A stretch of 64,000 nucleotides of DNA from Phoma sp. XZ068 (Eukaryota; Ascomycota; Dothideomycetes; Pleosporales; Didymellaceae), in the NCBI GenBank assembly GCA_004835665.1, contig ML240445.1, positions 1,116,001 to 1,180,000 of the forward strand. Reading direction: 5' to 3'. The notes under the pieces are model-generated. The model made no database searches. It had not been told where the DNA came from and was given only the letters and a program-made list of their open reading frames with translations. Positions within the stretch are counted from its first letter, which is position 1. Each line of letters begins with the position of its first letter. Positions 1-10,231 of this stretch are shown piece by piece. A program made the position numbers and the translations under genes.

Positions 1-2070
1 TTCATATCGCCCTTCTGAAGCAGGCCTAATGATGAGATGCGTCTCACTTCCTTCGAAACCGACGAGAACATCATTATCGCGGATCTTACTAGTCGACGTG
101 CCCAAAAGGCCATTGCTACACGCAAAAGCTACGCACCCGGCCTGCGCAGTCTCAGCTATCAGATCCACCGCTTCCTGAAGTGCATTGTCTCTGTACTTCG
201 GGTGTGAGGTCAGTGCAGCTCTGATCTTTCCTATATTTGGTTCGCTTCCTTGGTCCTCATAACGCCCACTGGAGAGATTACTGCAAAGGCCAGAGGAATC
301 ATCAGGAAGGCCGGCTACATCTTTTTCTAAGCAGTCTTGCGCTGTAACAGGACGTCGGCTTGAAACTTCATATACTGCATCTCGAATGATTTGAACCACT
401 TGGGACTTATCTGAGGAGGCTGTAGCCATCGGCACGCGTTCGCTATCCCTTCTCTGGAGGTGTAATAGAATAGCGCAGATCAAGACCTCGATATACATGC
501 GCAAGTCAGACTGGGGTCCAATACCGAGATTTCCAAGTTTTGATAAACACTTGCATATCTCTGCAGCTTCGCTTGCAGGGTGATCATATCGAGCTATTTG
601 CTTCCATTTATCTGGATAATCCACTTGCACTGTGCTGATGTGTCCACAGAATTTGACTGTTGTGGTCAAGATATGCTGGCCATTTTTGCTTCGAGTGAAG
701 TTGAATGCTTTCTGACTTGTTTTGCGCGCGATCGGAAAATAATGAGTATCGAAATTCGCCCTAGACCAGTCGACAATCCAGGAAGACCATTCTTGATGGT
801 CGACCAAGGCCGGACGCCATCGCGCTGCCAAAGCTAGCATGCGTGGGCCTGCATAGTTTGTGAACAGTGCCGTAGCCTCTGCAAATACATCTGTACTGGT
901 CAAAGAATAGTTTGGGTGCATGTTGACAGGCTCCCATTTGTCGAGCCGTGCAATGCTGATAAGTGCAAAGAACATGTCTCGAAGGTCAGTCGCGTGAAGG
1001 TGCATCCTGCTACTGCGAATGTTGTAGAATAAATCCCAGAGTGTGCCAAGTCCGTGGTCAGGATCATCGGCCAGTTTGCAGTTAGCAATAGCTTTCTGCC
1101 GAAGTCGAGCAGTGTAGAGTTTCAAGGCGGGGACGTCAGCTAGAATGTAGAAATTCTTTTTGTTGTACCCCAGCGTCTTCAGGCTTGGAGAGTCGGAGCC
1201 AGAGTGGCGATTGAGTGTCGATTGGAGTTGCTCGAACGAAAGAGTCAGATAAGTCTCATGGAACCTTATGCTAGCAAGAAAGTCTTCTGCAGAGAAAGTC
1301 TGATGTCCACATACAAACACAGGATTCGGGGAGAGCAACAGCTCCTGGAGCACCCATGTTCGGCTCCACCAAGCATTTTGCACGAGTGCCACAAGTACAC
1401 TGCATGGTCCTACCCCTAGTTCTTTTTGAGCATTGTAAGCAAAACGATCAAAAAGGGGTTTGTAGTATGCATCCGGGGGTTCAGAACGCCACTGCTCATA
1501 GCGGAATTCGAAGGTGTCGGCGCCTGAATCTCTGACAAGATCCATAATCCCATAGCGGAGGGCTTCTTGTCCGCAGGCAATGAATGTGGCAAGATTTTCA
1601 TCATCGCTGGTCATGTCTCCAAGATAAATAAGTGTCTTTTGTGCCTTAGAGTAGATCTCGTCCATAATCTGCACCTGGTAACTTTTCTCTTCGTTATCAT
1701 CCTGATTGATACAAACGGCATCTACCCAGATGGGCGGCTAAGAGAATTAGACTTTTCTTTCTGATACATCGTACTGGAGGCTCACTGGTGCCAAGTGGTC
1801 TGCGAAGACGTTGAGCAGTGCCGTGTGTAGGTTTGCTGCAATTGGCACTTGCATTCCATTGTCGAGGCTAATAGCCGATATAGCAGCAGGATTGCCCCAA
1901 ACATATGACAAAGCAATGTAATCGACGGCGTACAGAAGCGATGTATGTTCGATACGACCTATCAATGCACCACTGACATTTGGTTCTGTTTCACGCAAAG
2001 ATCTGAGGTGCAATAGACGTATTTCCTTTCGCTCTCGGCTCAGCGCTCTGTATGTATACTTTGAGGACAT
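1..2070 (-). CDS. HET-domain (heterokaryon incompatibility) protein, 3' end beyond the window
   Basis: Two exons: 1786-2070 (ATG at 2070) and 1-1737, which stays open to the left edge, so the C-terminus is missing. The inferred intron, 1738-1785 (48 nt), starts GTGAGC and ends TTAG, with a CTAAT branch-like motif. Splicing joins ALSYVWGNP and an LDNG...IAANLHTAL stretch to PIWVDAVCINQDD, the three classic blocks of the HET domain; this is why the intron is needed. At least 674 residues follow. After the HET domain come QIMDEIYSKAQKTLIYLGD and WWSRTWVLQELLL, also typical of the family. HET proteins trigger cell death after fusion of unlike hyphae or act in related innate immunity. The partner allele or NLR cannot be told from this sequence. 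The start has no close competitor. Confidence 0.85.
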
Positions 2071-2364
2071 TGTGAGTTGGGTTTATACCAGGTCAACGCA
2101 GGAATATATGTTTAAGGAGCTGGTAAGGCTAGATTTGAAGTCAAATATGAATGGTGGGGCATATGCCTGTCAGTTCTAGCGCTTACCGAGCTGGATGGCG
2201 CTTTTCACTCGTATATAGGCAACACCACTGCTTCCTTCATTTGCCCAGAAAGGTGAGTACATTTTGTTTTTGGAATTGTCTAAGTGACGTATCTTTCGTA
2301 GCCCCGCAATTCTAGACAAGTTCCTTCTCATCTTCCAGAGTTACGGTCGCTACGCTGCTCTCTT

Positions 2365-3225
2365 CTACTCCATACCATAGCTCCCATAAGGGAACTCCTC
2401 CAAGGTCTTTAGCAGCCTTGCCCAACCATCATCAAGCTCACCAGGCACGCCAACCTGGCTCTTACCTTGCTTAACTTCAACTTCCGTCTTTTGCAGCTGC
2501 TGCTCCTCATCTTCCTTGTGCTCTCCAGTCAAACCAGCCAATACTTCCTTCTCCCTGCCCTTGTACTCGTTCAGTAGCCCAGGGTGAGGTACCCACACCG
2601 CCTGCATACCTGCTCTCCGCCCTGACTCAACACCTGGCACACTATCCTCGAATACCAAACACTCCTCTGGCTGAATTGGCGGCTGACCTTGTGCCTCAAG
2701 TGTCTTGTTGAGCGTGGACAGAGCGAGAAGGTAGATGTCAGGTGCTGGCTTGCCGCGGCCAGCAGGTATCCGTGGGTCATCACCGAGAACCTGGTGCTCG
2801 AGCTCGAAATTCTGGAAGAGGTCTCCAAGATGTTCACTCTTGATCTTGAAGTTGTTCTTGTTGCTGCTCGTCGCCAGCGCCATATGTACGCCTCTCTTCT
2901 TCAAGCCGGCCAACAAGTCCATCACACCTGGGAGTGGCATTGTGTTTGGGAACAGCTTGATCTGTAGCTCCCTTTGCTCCTTGAAAAACTGCTCGTCATC
3001 GATGGGTAATTGAGCCCAAGAGTGAAAGATCTGACCAGCTTGGGGACCGGGGCGTCCCTGTAGTTGCGCCTTGATGGACCATGGTAGTTTTGGCTTGCCG
3101 TAACGCGCAAGTATGGTGTTCGTAATCTCTGTGTAGATGTCTTCCGAATCGATGAGCAAGCCGTCCATGTCGAACAGGGCCGCGCGAATGCGGGGTGGTG
3201 GGGCAGTCCTGGAGAAGGTCAGCAT
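2365..3225 (-). CDS. HAD-superfamily hydrolase (pseudouridine-5'-phosphatase / GPP-like)
   Basis: Single exon, 286 aa. The HAD motifs are in order: FDMDG (D19 nucleophile, D21 acid), ATSS near residues 118-121, Lys159 in GRGKPAPDIYLLA, and FEDSVPGVESG (E193, D194) for Mg2+ binding. The helical cap between motifs I and II (IDSEDIYTEI...) places it with HDHD1/GPP-type sugar-phosphate phosphatases, which remove phosphate from small phosphorylated metabolites in the cytosol. The substrate (pseudouridine-5'-P, glycerol-3-P, deoxyglucose-6-P) cannot be fixed from sequence. The tail after residue 230 is charged (EHKEDEEQQ) and longer than in bacterial relatives. The gene is divergent from the TPR gene at 3502, with 276 bp between the starts. 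Confidence 0.85.
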   Translation of the reverse strand: MLTFSRTAPPPRIRAALFDMDGLLIDSEDIYTEITNTILARYGKPKLPWSIKAQLQGRPGPQAGQIFHSWAQLPIDDEQFFKEQRELQIKLFPNTMPLPGVMDLLAGLKKRGVHMALATSSNKNNFKIKSEHLGDLFQNFELEHQVLGDDPRIPAGRGKPAPDIYLLALSTLNKTLEAQGQPPIQPEECLVFEDSVPGVESGRRAGMQAVWVPHPGLLNEYKGREKEVLAGLTGEHKEDEEQQLQKTEVEVKQGKSQVGVPGELDDGWARLLKTLEEFPYGSYGME

Positions 3226-3501
3226 TGCTGTACAGCAGTCGTGATGATCTTGTGTAGAAAACCATACTCTGAGCTCATCTTCAAGGTCTTTTTGTGGGAT
3301 TGGAGTGTTTGTAAGATCGTGGATTCTTCAATGAACATTCATTCGAAAGTTGAATCATAACCCCCACGAACCGCGGCTAACCACTAGCGCTCAGGGTTGG
3401 ATCGACGTCACCAGGAAAACAATCAACATCCTCACACAAATTCCATCCTCTCGTTGATTTCAATCAGGGACTCCCCGCCGCCTCCCACATTCCGCTCCAG
3501 T
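3226..3501. promoter_or_regulatory. Shared divergent promoter region (HAD hydrolase / TPR protein)
   Basis: 276 bp separate the ATG at 3225 (minus) from the ATG at 3502 (plus). The reading frame is open upstream of 3502 to a non-ATG codon at 3397, but 3502 is the first ATG and the peptide upstream of it is low in family similarity. I see no clear TATA box. Confidence 0.4.
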
Positions 3502-4299
3502 ATGCCACCGACCGAGGCCGAGGCTGTTTCCAAGGCCAACACCGACGCCACCTACACGCCCGAGATCTTCCCACCAGACGAAGAGAAGAAGCTCCTCGAT
3601 GAGTCCAATACAGAAAAGACCTCTGCAAACAAAACCTTCACATCAGGCGACTACAACACTGCGATCCAGCGCTACGAGAAAGCTCTCGCCGTTTGCCCCA
3701 CCTACCTCGAATACGACATCGCTGTCCTCCGCTCGAACATCTCCGCGTGCCACATCAAGCTAGAAGAATGGAAGGACGCCGTCGAATCGGCGACAAAAGC
3801 GTTAGACGCACTGGATAGGATCGATCCACCGCCGGCCAAAGAAGCAGGCGAGAACGGGAGAGGAGACGTAGTGGGCGGTGTCAGTGAAATCGACGACAGC
3901 ACCGAAATCCTCCTCGATGCACTCACGCGCACTGGTCGCAGCATCAACGATGTACATAAGCTGCGTACAAAAGCACTCCTACGCCGTGCAAAGGCGCGGC
4001 ACGAAGTTGGAGGCTGGGCGTCGTTACAAAGCTCGCTGGACGACTACCAGGCGCTGTCGAAACCGCCGCATCAGCTGTCTAGCCTTGACCAGAAGGCTGT
4101 GCAGGCTGCGATGAGGAAATTGCCTGTGGAGCTGAACACTGCAAAGGACAAGGAGATGGCGGAGATGATGGGCAACTTGAAGAAGCTGGGTAATGGGATT
4201 TTAAAGCCGTTTGGGTTGAGTACGGATAACTTTCAGTTTCAGCAAGACCCGAATAGTGGTGGGTATAGTATGAACTTCAACCAGAACCCTGGGAAATAA
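3502..4299 (+). CDS. TTC1-type tetratricopeptide repeat protein
   Basis: Single exon, 265 aa from the ATG at 3502. The N-terminus is acidic, followed by TPR units: a first motif around NKTFTSGDYNTAIQRYEKAL, then VLRSNISACHIKLEEWKDAV and LRTKALLRRAKARHEVG. The C-terminal block, with LKKLGNGILKPFGLSTDNF and ending GYSMNFNQNP, is the signature of the TTC1 family and clinches the call over other TPR proteins. TTC1-type proteins act as cytosolic Hsp90/Hsp70-linked adaptors. An insertion rich in Gly/Asp (EAGENGRGDVVGG) lies between the second and third repeats. The neighbouring ESCRT gene is convergent. Confidence 0.85.
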   Translation: MPPTEAEAVSKANTDATYTPEIFPPDEEKKLLDESNTEKTSANKTFTSGDYNTAIQRYEKALAVCPTYLEYDIAVLRSNISACHIKLEEWKDAVESATKALDALDRIDPPPAKEAGENGRGDVVGGVSEIDDSTEILLDALTRTGRSINDVHKLRTKALLRRAKARHEVGGWASLQSSLDDYQALSKPPHQLSSLDQKAVQAAMRKLPVELNTAKDKEMAEMMGNLKKLGNGILKPFGLSTDNFQFQQDPNSGGYSMNFNQNPGK

Positions 4300-4495
4300 G
4301 TAAGATGGTGTAAGGGCGCATTGATGTTGTTTGCTTGGTAGATTTGGTGGGATATATGTCCATCCGCTTGAGATACCCCAGACCTGAAGCTTCAAAATAG
4401 AACATGCCCTGCGCGATGCCAGAAACGCCTGGGCGCCACATATGAACAGCTCTCGTGCTCCTGTTGCACATGCAGAGCTTTGTAATCTATGTCGT

Positions 4496-5227
4496 TTAGC
4501 TCTTCAGAGCCTCCAATCTCCCGCGCATCTGTGCCAGCATCTCGGCTTGGTCGTCTTCCTCTTCCTCCTCTGGCTGTGCCACAGATGGGAGTTCTTCCTC
4601 CTTCGCTTTGCTTGCAGGTAGCCTGTCTTTCAAGATGTCTGACAAGACCTTGTCGACCTCCTCTTCCGCCTCCTCGTCCTCCTCCAACCCTTCAGTGTCC
4701 ATTAGCGTGTCATCTACCATCTCCTCAATAATGCCAGCCTTCATGAGCTCAGACGAAAGCTCACGCATGGTGCCCGTAAGCTCCGGCAACCTGACCAGCG
4801 AGTTTACATCTTTCATAATCCCTGTGCTTGCCTTGATGCTGCCCTCGATCTTCCGCACAGAAAATGCTTCATTGACCTGCATCTGGACAGAATTGAGTTG
4901 TGCTTTACTGGTATGCAGTCGACCGCTCTGTTTCCGTACACGAATCAGCTCTCGTGCAAAGATCCGCACCTCCTGGTTTGCTTGCTTAGCCATGGAGGGG
5001 TTTCGTTGCGCGCGCTTGGACGACTGGAGGATGAGGTTCTTCGTCTTCTGCTCGGTCATCTTGAGGCCCTGGATGTCGCGGTCTAGTTTGCGCACGTTCT
5101 GCCGCACGAGAGCGTTGCATTTCCGCTTCTACTGGGGTGTTAGATCTTCGTACTTAGGTCCAAGTCCTGTTGCCCATACCTGCTCCTCTGGCGTGGGCTT
5201 CCACAGCAGACCGCGAATGGTCTCCAT
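4496..5227 (-). CDS. VPS24: ESCRT-III subunit Vps24 (CHMP3)
   Basis: Two exons: 5180-5227 and 4496-5128, with intron 5129-5179 (51 nt, GTATGG...TAG). The product is 226 aa. The short first exon gives METIRGLLWKPTPEEQ, the usual Vps24 start (M..I....W.P.P.EQ), then a basic helix (KRKCNALVRQNVRKLDRDI). It continues as a coiled-coil Snf7 core and an acidic C-terminus ending QMRGRLEALKS, which is the MIM1-like helix that binds Vps4. Vps24 caps Snf7 filaments with Vps2 on endosomes during multivesicular body formation. It is divergent from SBA1, with about 650 bp between starts. Confidence 0.92.
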
Positions 5228-5881
5228 GGCGTGGTATCAAGTATTCACAATGATTGGAGCCGCCCAAGGTCAGGCAGCTGCTCAAGCTACGCTCTGCGCC
5301 GAGTGCGCAATGGGGGTGGTTGGTAACAGCCGTAGGATTGACGTCGTCAGGCTAATCCAGTCGAGGTCGCCGACACCGCATTCACAAAATAGTATTATGG
5401 GGCGGAGTTGCGTTGCTGCTGCGAGGGCGCGGTGGTCGATGTGCTCGTGTGGAGCGTCACAATGGTGGTGCCTTGGTTCACGATGCGGGATGCCGGCGCT
5501 CGCTCGGGCCAGTTTCAGTGACCTCACGTTTCGCGGGGCAGGTACACCCATCCCACTAGCCGCCCGAGCAACCACGCCTCACAACAACTACTCCAACACC
5601 ACAAGACCAACCATTTGCCAATCCGTTTGCTTGCAGGGAGCTCTGTGCTACTCTTGGGATCGCCAGGCTGCCATTTGCTAGCAAACACTAGCCACAAAAC
5701 TGGGGCTGGAGCTCGGAGTTCTATAGCTTCCATTGCTTTCTACGCTAGTCTCTCCACAACACCACATTTCTTCCGCCTTCTCGACCTTGACTTTGCAGCA
5801 CTCCGTCATACAACCCATAAACCTATCTGCTCCACGCACCCTCGACTTCCATCTTACACCTATACTCACACATCTACAACC
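5228..5881. promoter_or_regulatory. Divergent intergenic region VPS24 / SBA1
   Basis: 654 bp between two divergent ATGs. It is CT-rich towards SBA1, as is common for fungal leaders (5750-5880). I looked for a perfect heat-shock element for SBA1 and found only loose TTC-containing stretches near 5764-5790. No ORF here looks real. Confidence 0.35.
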
Positions 5882-6761
5882 ATGTCTACTCCTACTGTCA
5901 CACCTGAAGGTACGTCGCAGCCTTATCCGCATAGAACCTCCGCTCCTCAACATTACTGCATGAGCTTGTTATCAAAACACAGCACGGCAATTGGCAGGCG
6001 CGGGCCTAGGTGTTCTCTCACCAACACATGCTAACTCAGCGCAGTCACCTGGGCGCAGCGTTCGTCCGACAGCGACGCCGAGAAGAACTATGTCTTCCTC
6101 ACCATCGTTGCCGCTGATGTCCCCGAGTCGGACCTGAAGCTCGACCTGCAACCCACAAAGCTCAGCTTCAAGGGTACCTCGACATCGAAAAAGGTCACCT
6201 ACGCTGTCGATCTTGAGTTCTTCGCCGAGATCGACCCCAAGGAGTCCAAGATCCAGCACAGCGGTCGCGATGTCACACTCGTCCTGCGCAAGAAGGAGCT
6301 CAAGGAGGAGTTCTGGCCGCGCCTGCTCAAGGACAAGGCGAAGGTTCACTTCTTGAAGACCAACTTCGACAAGGTGAGTCAATCCCGGCAATTGCGAACG
6401 CCGCTCCATAGAAGCGTGCAGCGCTAACAACTTAAAGTGGGTCGATGAGGATGAGCAGGACGAGGCTCCCGCAGACGACGAGATGATGAACCAGATGAAC
6501 CCCATGGGCGGCGGCGGCGACGGTGGCTTCGGTGGCATCGACTTCTCCAAGCTCGGCGCAGCTCAGGGCATGGGCGGCCTCCCCGGAATGGGTGGCATGC
6601 CTGGCATGCCTGGCATGCCTGGCATGGAGGGCCTCGAGGGCGAGGACAGCGACGATGATGACGAGGATATGCCCGAGCTTGAGAACGATGAGGACAGCAA
6701 GGACAAGCCCGCTGCTGCGGCCGCATCTGGCGACAAGCCCAAGATTGAGGAGGTCGCGTAA
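5882..6761 (+). CDS. SBA1: Hsp90 co-chaperone p23
   Basis: Three exons: 5882-5909 (28 nt), 6045-6373 and 6438-6761; introns are 135 and 64 nt. The product is 226 aa. The first splice restores PEVTWAQRSS, the conserved p23 start; the CS domain follows (NYVFLTIVAADV, LKLDLQPTKLSFKG, GRDVTLVLRKKE, WPRLLKDKAKVHFLKTNFDKWVDED). The WPRL..K motif is diagnostic of p23. The tail is Met/Gly-rich with a short GMPGMPGMPGM repeat and then an acidic stretch, as in fungal Sba1. p23 binds ATP-bound Hsp90 and stabilises client complexes. Confidence 0.93.
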
Positions 6762-7124
6762 ACGGTTGATACCCTCGTTACGATTGAATGACACGAAAAA
6801 GTGGAGGCACGGAGTTTACGACAGCAGGGCGCTGCGGCATGTCTGGGCAATGATTTGGCGTGGATATAGCTTAGCATGGAGCCGTATGTTGGGGAAGCGC
6901 TGCGCAGAGTCTTCCGGTGAAACTCGCGTGCGTTTATAATTGACGACTTCTACACGACAGATGAATCGAATGATACTCCCATGCTCCCTTGAAACTCAAT
7001 CATGACTCGATCTATGAAGAACTCTGGTATCAATCGCTTCATAACAGAATACCGCCCACGTGTTCTTGGCTTTCCGACTCTTCGCTTTCCCATAAACTCA
7101 GGACATCCATTTCAGCGCTGGCTC
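6762..7124. other. Convergent 3' intergenic region
   Basis: 363 bp between the stops of SBA1 (plus) and the zinc-finger factor (minus). It presumably carries both 3' UTRs. I see no gene or repeat. Confidence 0.4.
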
Positions 7125-9541
7125 CTAATCACCCCTGATGATCTTGCCCACAAACTTCAACTCCCACTCCGCCGGATCCTCGCCCACAAACTTCGCATTT
7201 GCCCGTTCTTCGAGCATCTGTGTCGTCACCGCAATACCCTCATACCACTCCCGAATCGTCTCATCGACATCGTCGCCCCACATGACCAACATTCCATCCG
7301 TACTGCGCGGAATCGGCTTTGGCGGCACCCCACGCATCTTAAGCAGCATATTCAAGATATCGCTGAACCGCTCGCCCTGCTGCGAGAACGACGCCGCGGG
7401 CTTGTCGAGCGGCCACTTCGGGTGTCGAGGAGCTGGCTGCGTGTTTGTGGACGGCGGAGGGGGCGATTGCAGGGCAGATGCTAGGTCTTCGTCTACTTTT
7501 GCCACGGGATCGGTGTGGGCAGAGTCAGATGGAGCTTGGATCTCCCAGGTGCGGAAGAGCCAGCACATGCGCTCTACGCTAGCGAGGAGGATGACGGCCA
7601 CGAGGAAGGTTTCGAATGGGTTGGCTTGTTGGCGTTGGAGGAGGCGGCGTTCGAGATCGTTCATTACTACGCGGGCTACGCATGCGGCGCGCTTTTCGGT
7701 TGCGCCCATGAGTTGCATTTTGATGAGGTTGTAGGACGAGGTGTTATCGAGCGCTGTGATAGAAGAGCGTGCGACGTCGTCCATATCTGATGGGGACAGT
7801 GTTGGTGCCGAGAGTGTCGGTGGTAGAGACGGGTTCGAGAAGAGATGCCAGTGCAGATTACGGGACGTAAGTATTCGTGTGTAGTGCCACAGCTCCATCA
7901 CCTTTGGCAACAAACCATCTTGGTTTGGTGAGGCCAACCTTGAGACGGTCTGTTGTGTTGTCTTCATGAATGCTGAGTCTTCCGACTGCAGGAAGAGAGG
8001 TCCGATTTTCTTCATGTATAGATCCAACTTTCCACTAATATCATCCTCTCCGTCGATGAGTTCAAGATCCGGGGTGCTGACTGCGGCGAAGATTGCAGGA
8101 TCAATATCGGAGTTCTGGGCTCCTTGAGACTGATGACACTTGAGAGGAGTGAAGGTCGAGAAGATACCAGACTCTGGGTGATGTGACGCCTCAATGCGAC
8201 CAGGAGTCTGATCGAGGCGTATCTGTCCTTTGGCTTGGCTAGTAGCATGGTAGGCAAGCACGCCATGCAGGCCAGCAGAGTAGAGGTTAAACTCTTCAGC
8301 GATGCGCGTCCGGATGCAAGGCTGCTTCCACAACCGCGCACTTTCGACATTCTGGCAGGTGTTGCAGGGGTTGTCGCCCGAACACGGCTTCTTCAACATT
8401 CGACATCGAATGCATGCACCTCGTTTCCGAACTTCCTGCACCTCCTTGCGCCGGCTATCAGTGAAGCGCCCCCTAACCTTGGGCTTCATCGGCTTTTGGT
8501 GGATACTGAAGTCGGTTGTGAAGTGCGTCTGGGTGTTTGGGTTCATAGCGATTGGCCGTGGTTGCGAGAACTTCGATGAACCCTCATCCTTTGGCAGTAG
8601 TTGATCTTTGCTGTGGTCTTGCAGCAAAGGATCCAAAGAGGGATGAGGCTGGAGATTGGGCCATTGCGTGCGCTGGAAGCCCATGCCGTTGTGAGCGAGA
8701 TTTAGGTCCGAGTCCATGGTCATGCCGCTCGCCAATGGCATTAGGTCATTGGCCGCAGAGGCTGCCATGACAAGGGAGGGTACCATTTGCGCCATGGATC
8801 CGGAGCTCGAAAGAGGCATGTTGCCCATGTGAGGCGAGTTCGTGGGCGAGTGGTGCAGTGGGCCGTTGAACTGATACATCGAAGGCAGAGCCGGCGCACC
8901 GGACATGTCCATAGCATGGGGCAGGCCGCTCAGGTCGGTTCCGTCAGTCCTGTCATCTTGGATCCATTCATCTAGTAATTCTCCGTGCCCTGTGCTGTGA
9001 TGCATCTGTGGAGGCGGCCCTCGTTGATGCTGCTGGTGCTGATGGTGCTGCTGCTCGACCGGACGCTTGCCGGACAGGTCCAGATGCTGGCGCGACACCT
9101 CTGCAAGTGTCTCGAGCGCAGACAACTGCTTCGAGGGCGTGAATGGGAGGTTCACCTTCTGTCCATTGTGCACTGGCCCGTTCGCGTTCGCGACGGTCTG
9201 CGCCATGTTGTCAGGGAGGGGCAGCTCGTGGAATTGCAGCAGCGCCCGCTGGCGGTCGCGCAGAGGTAAGGCGGGACATTTTTTGACCAGGTGGTTCGTG
9301 AGGCTATCTATGCGGCCTTTGGGGAACTGCGCGCGTGGTCAGTTGCCGTTCTATAACTTTTTTGTGGTGGGGTGGTCGCACTTTCTCACCGCATGATTTG
9401 CAAGTGTGCTGATAGCGATTGCTCGCGTCTTCGAGCTTCGGTCCGCGTTCAAAGTACTCGAGAATCAGCTGATTCGGCCTCCTGCGTTCTTTATCAGCAT
9501 TTGCGCGCCCTGTGTGATGTTGTGAATGCGTACCTGCCCAT
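7125..9541 (-). CDS. Transcription factor with a BED-like zinc finger and a Zn2Cys6 cluster
   Basis: Three exons: 9534-9541 (8 nt), 9382-9481 and 7125-9326; introns are 52 and 55 nt. The product is 769 aa. The tiny first exon plus exon 2 give MGRRPNQLILEYFERGPKLE. Splicing out 9327-9381 completes a Cx2C...Hx4C finger, residues 30-56 (CKSCGEKF ... NHLVKKC), resembling BED-type fingers. About 285 residues later is a Zn2Cys6-like cluster (CIRCRMLKKPCSGDNPC, then NTC and a further Cys) preceded by a basic stretch (FTDSRRKEVQEVRKRG). Between them lies a Gln/His/Pro/Ser-rich linker. The long C-terminal part has no recognised domain but resembles the middle region of fungal regulators. Targets are unknown. 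It is divergent from the oxygenase gene at 10232. Confidence 0.8.
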
Positions 9542-10231
9542 GGCGGTGAGTCGAGCGGTGTCAGGTAAGCTGTGCGAACCAGGGTGGTCGCCAACAGAAA
9601 ATGCGGGCAGAAAGCTTAAGCTTGCAGCTCCACTAGCGCGAAATGCATCATCCTCGGCGCTGGGTATCCCTCGGTCAGCCTCATCGTCACTTGAGGTGCG
9701 CGAGAAAGCATCGTCAGGAAGGCATCGTCAGGAAGCGAGCTGCTTGTACGACATTCTAACTACGCCGTCGCGCCTCCTTATGAGAATGCGGGGGCATCAA
9801 ATAATGACAACGCCATCGGCTGGCCTACTGCACTGGCACGTTGCACTTCATTAGCCAATCTTTCACTCTTCTTCGGCCCCGAAACGCATGTGAATTCGTT
9901 GCCAGGTGATGCGAGCATATCTAGTGACCCATTCGCAGACGGTAGTGTGATCCTTGAACAGCTATATCTGCGAGTCGTAGTTGACGGTTTGTCAAATGGC
10001 TTGGGAGGAGGAGACTTAGCTTCCTCAGCTCATACCAACGCCGGTCCCCACATGAGAATTTCAACGACAGATCATCCATAATCTGTCAGGCCCCCCAATC
10101 TAACACGCTGGTGTTTGCACCCACCAGATTCCACGGCCGTGTGTCGTAAGTAGCGAGCAACTTGGACTCCTTAAAGACGGGCATACCGCTCTCAACTCGG
10201 TGACGACACGAACGGACACAAAAACGCAGCA
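9542..10231. promoter_or_regulatory. Divergent intergenic region, regulator / oxygenase
   Basis: 690 bp between the two start codons. The ORFs in it are short and unlike any family. It presumably holds both promoters; I cannot point to specific sites. Confidence 0.35.

Noticed and set aside
4608..5681. 357-codon open frame on the plus strand across VPS24
   Set aside because: Antisense shadow of the VPS24 coding exons and their promoter; Ser/Arg/Cys-rich without domains.
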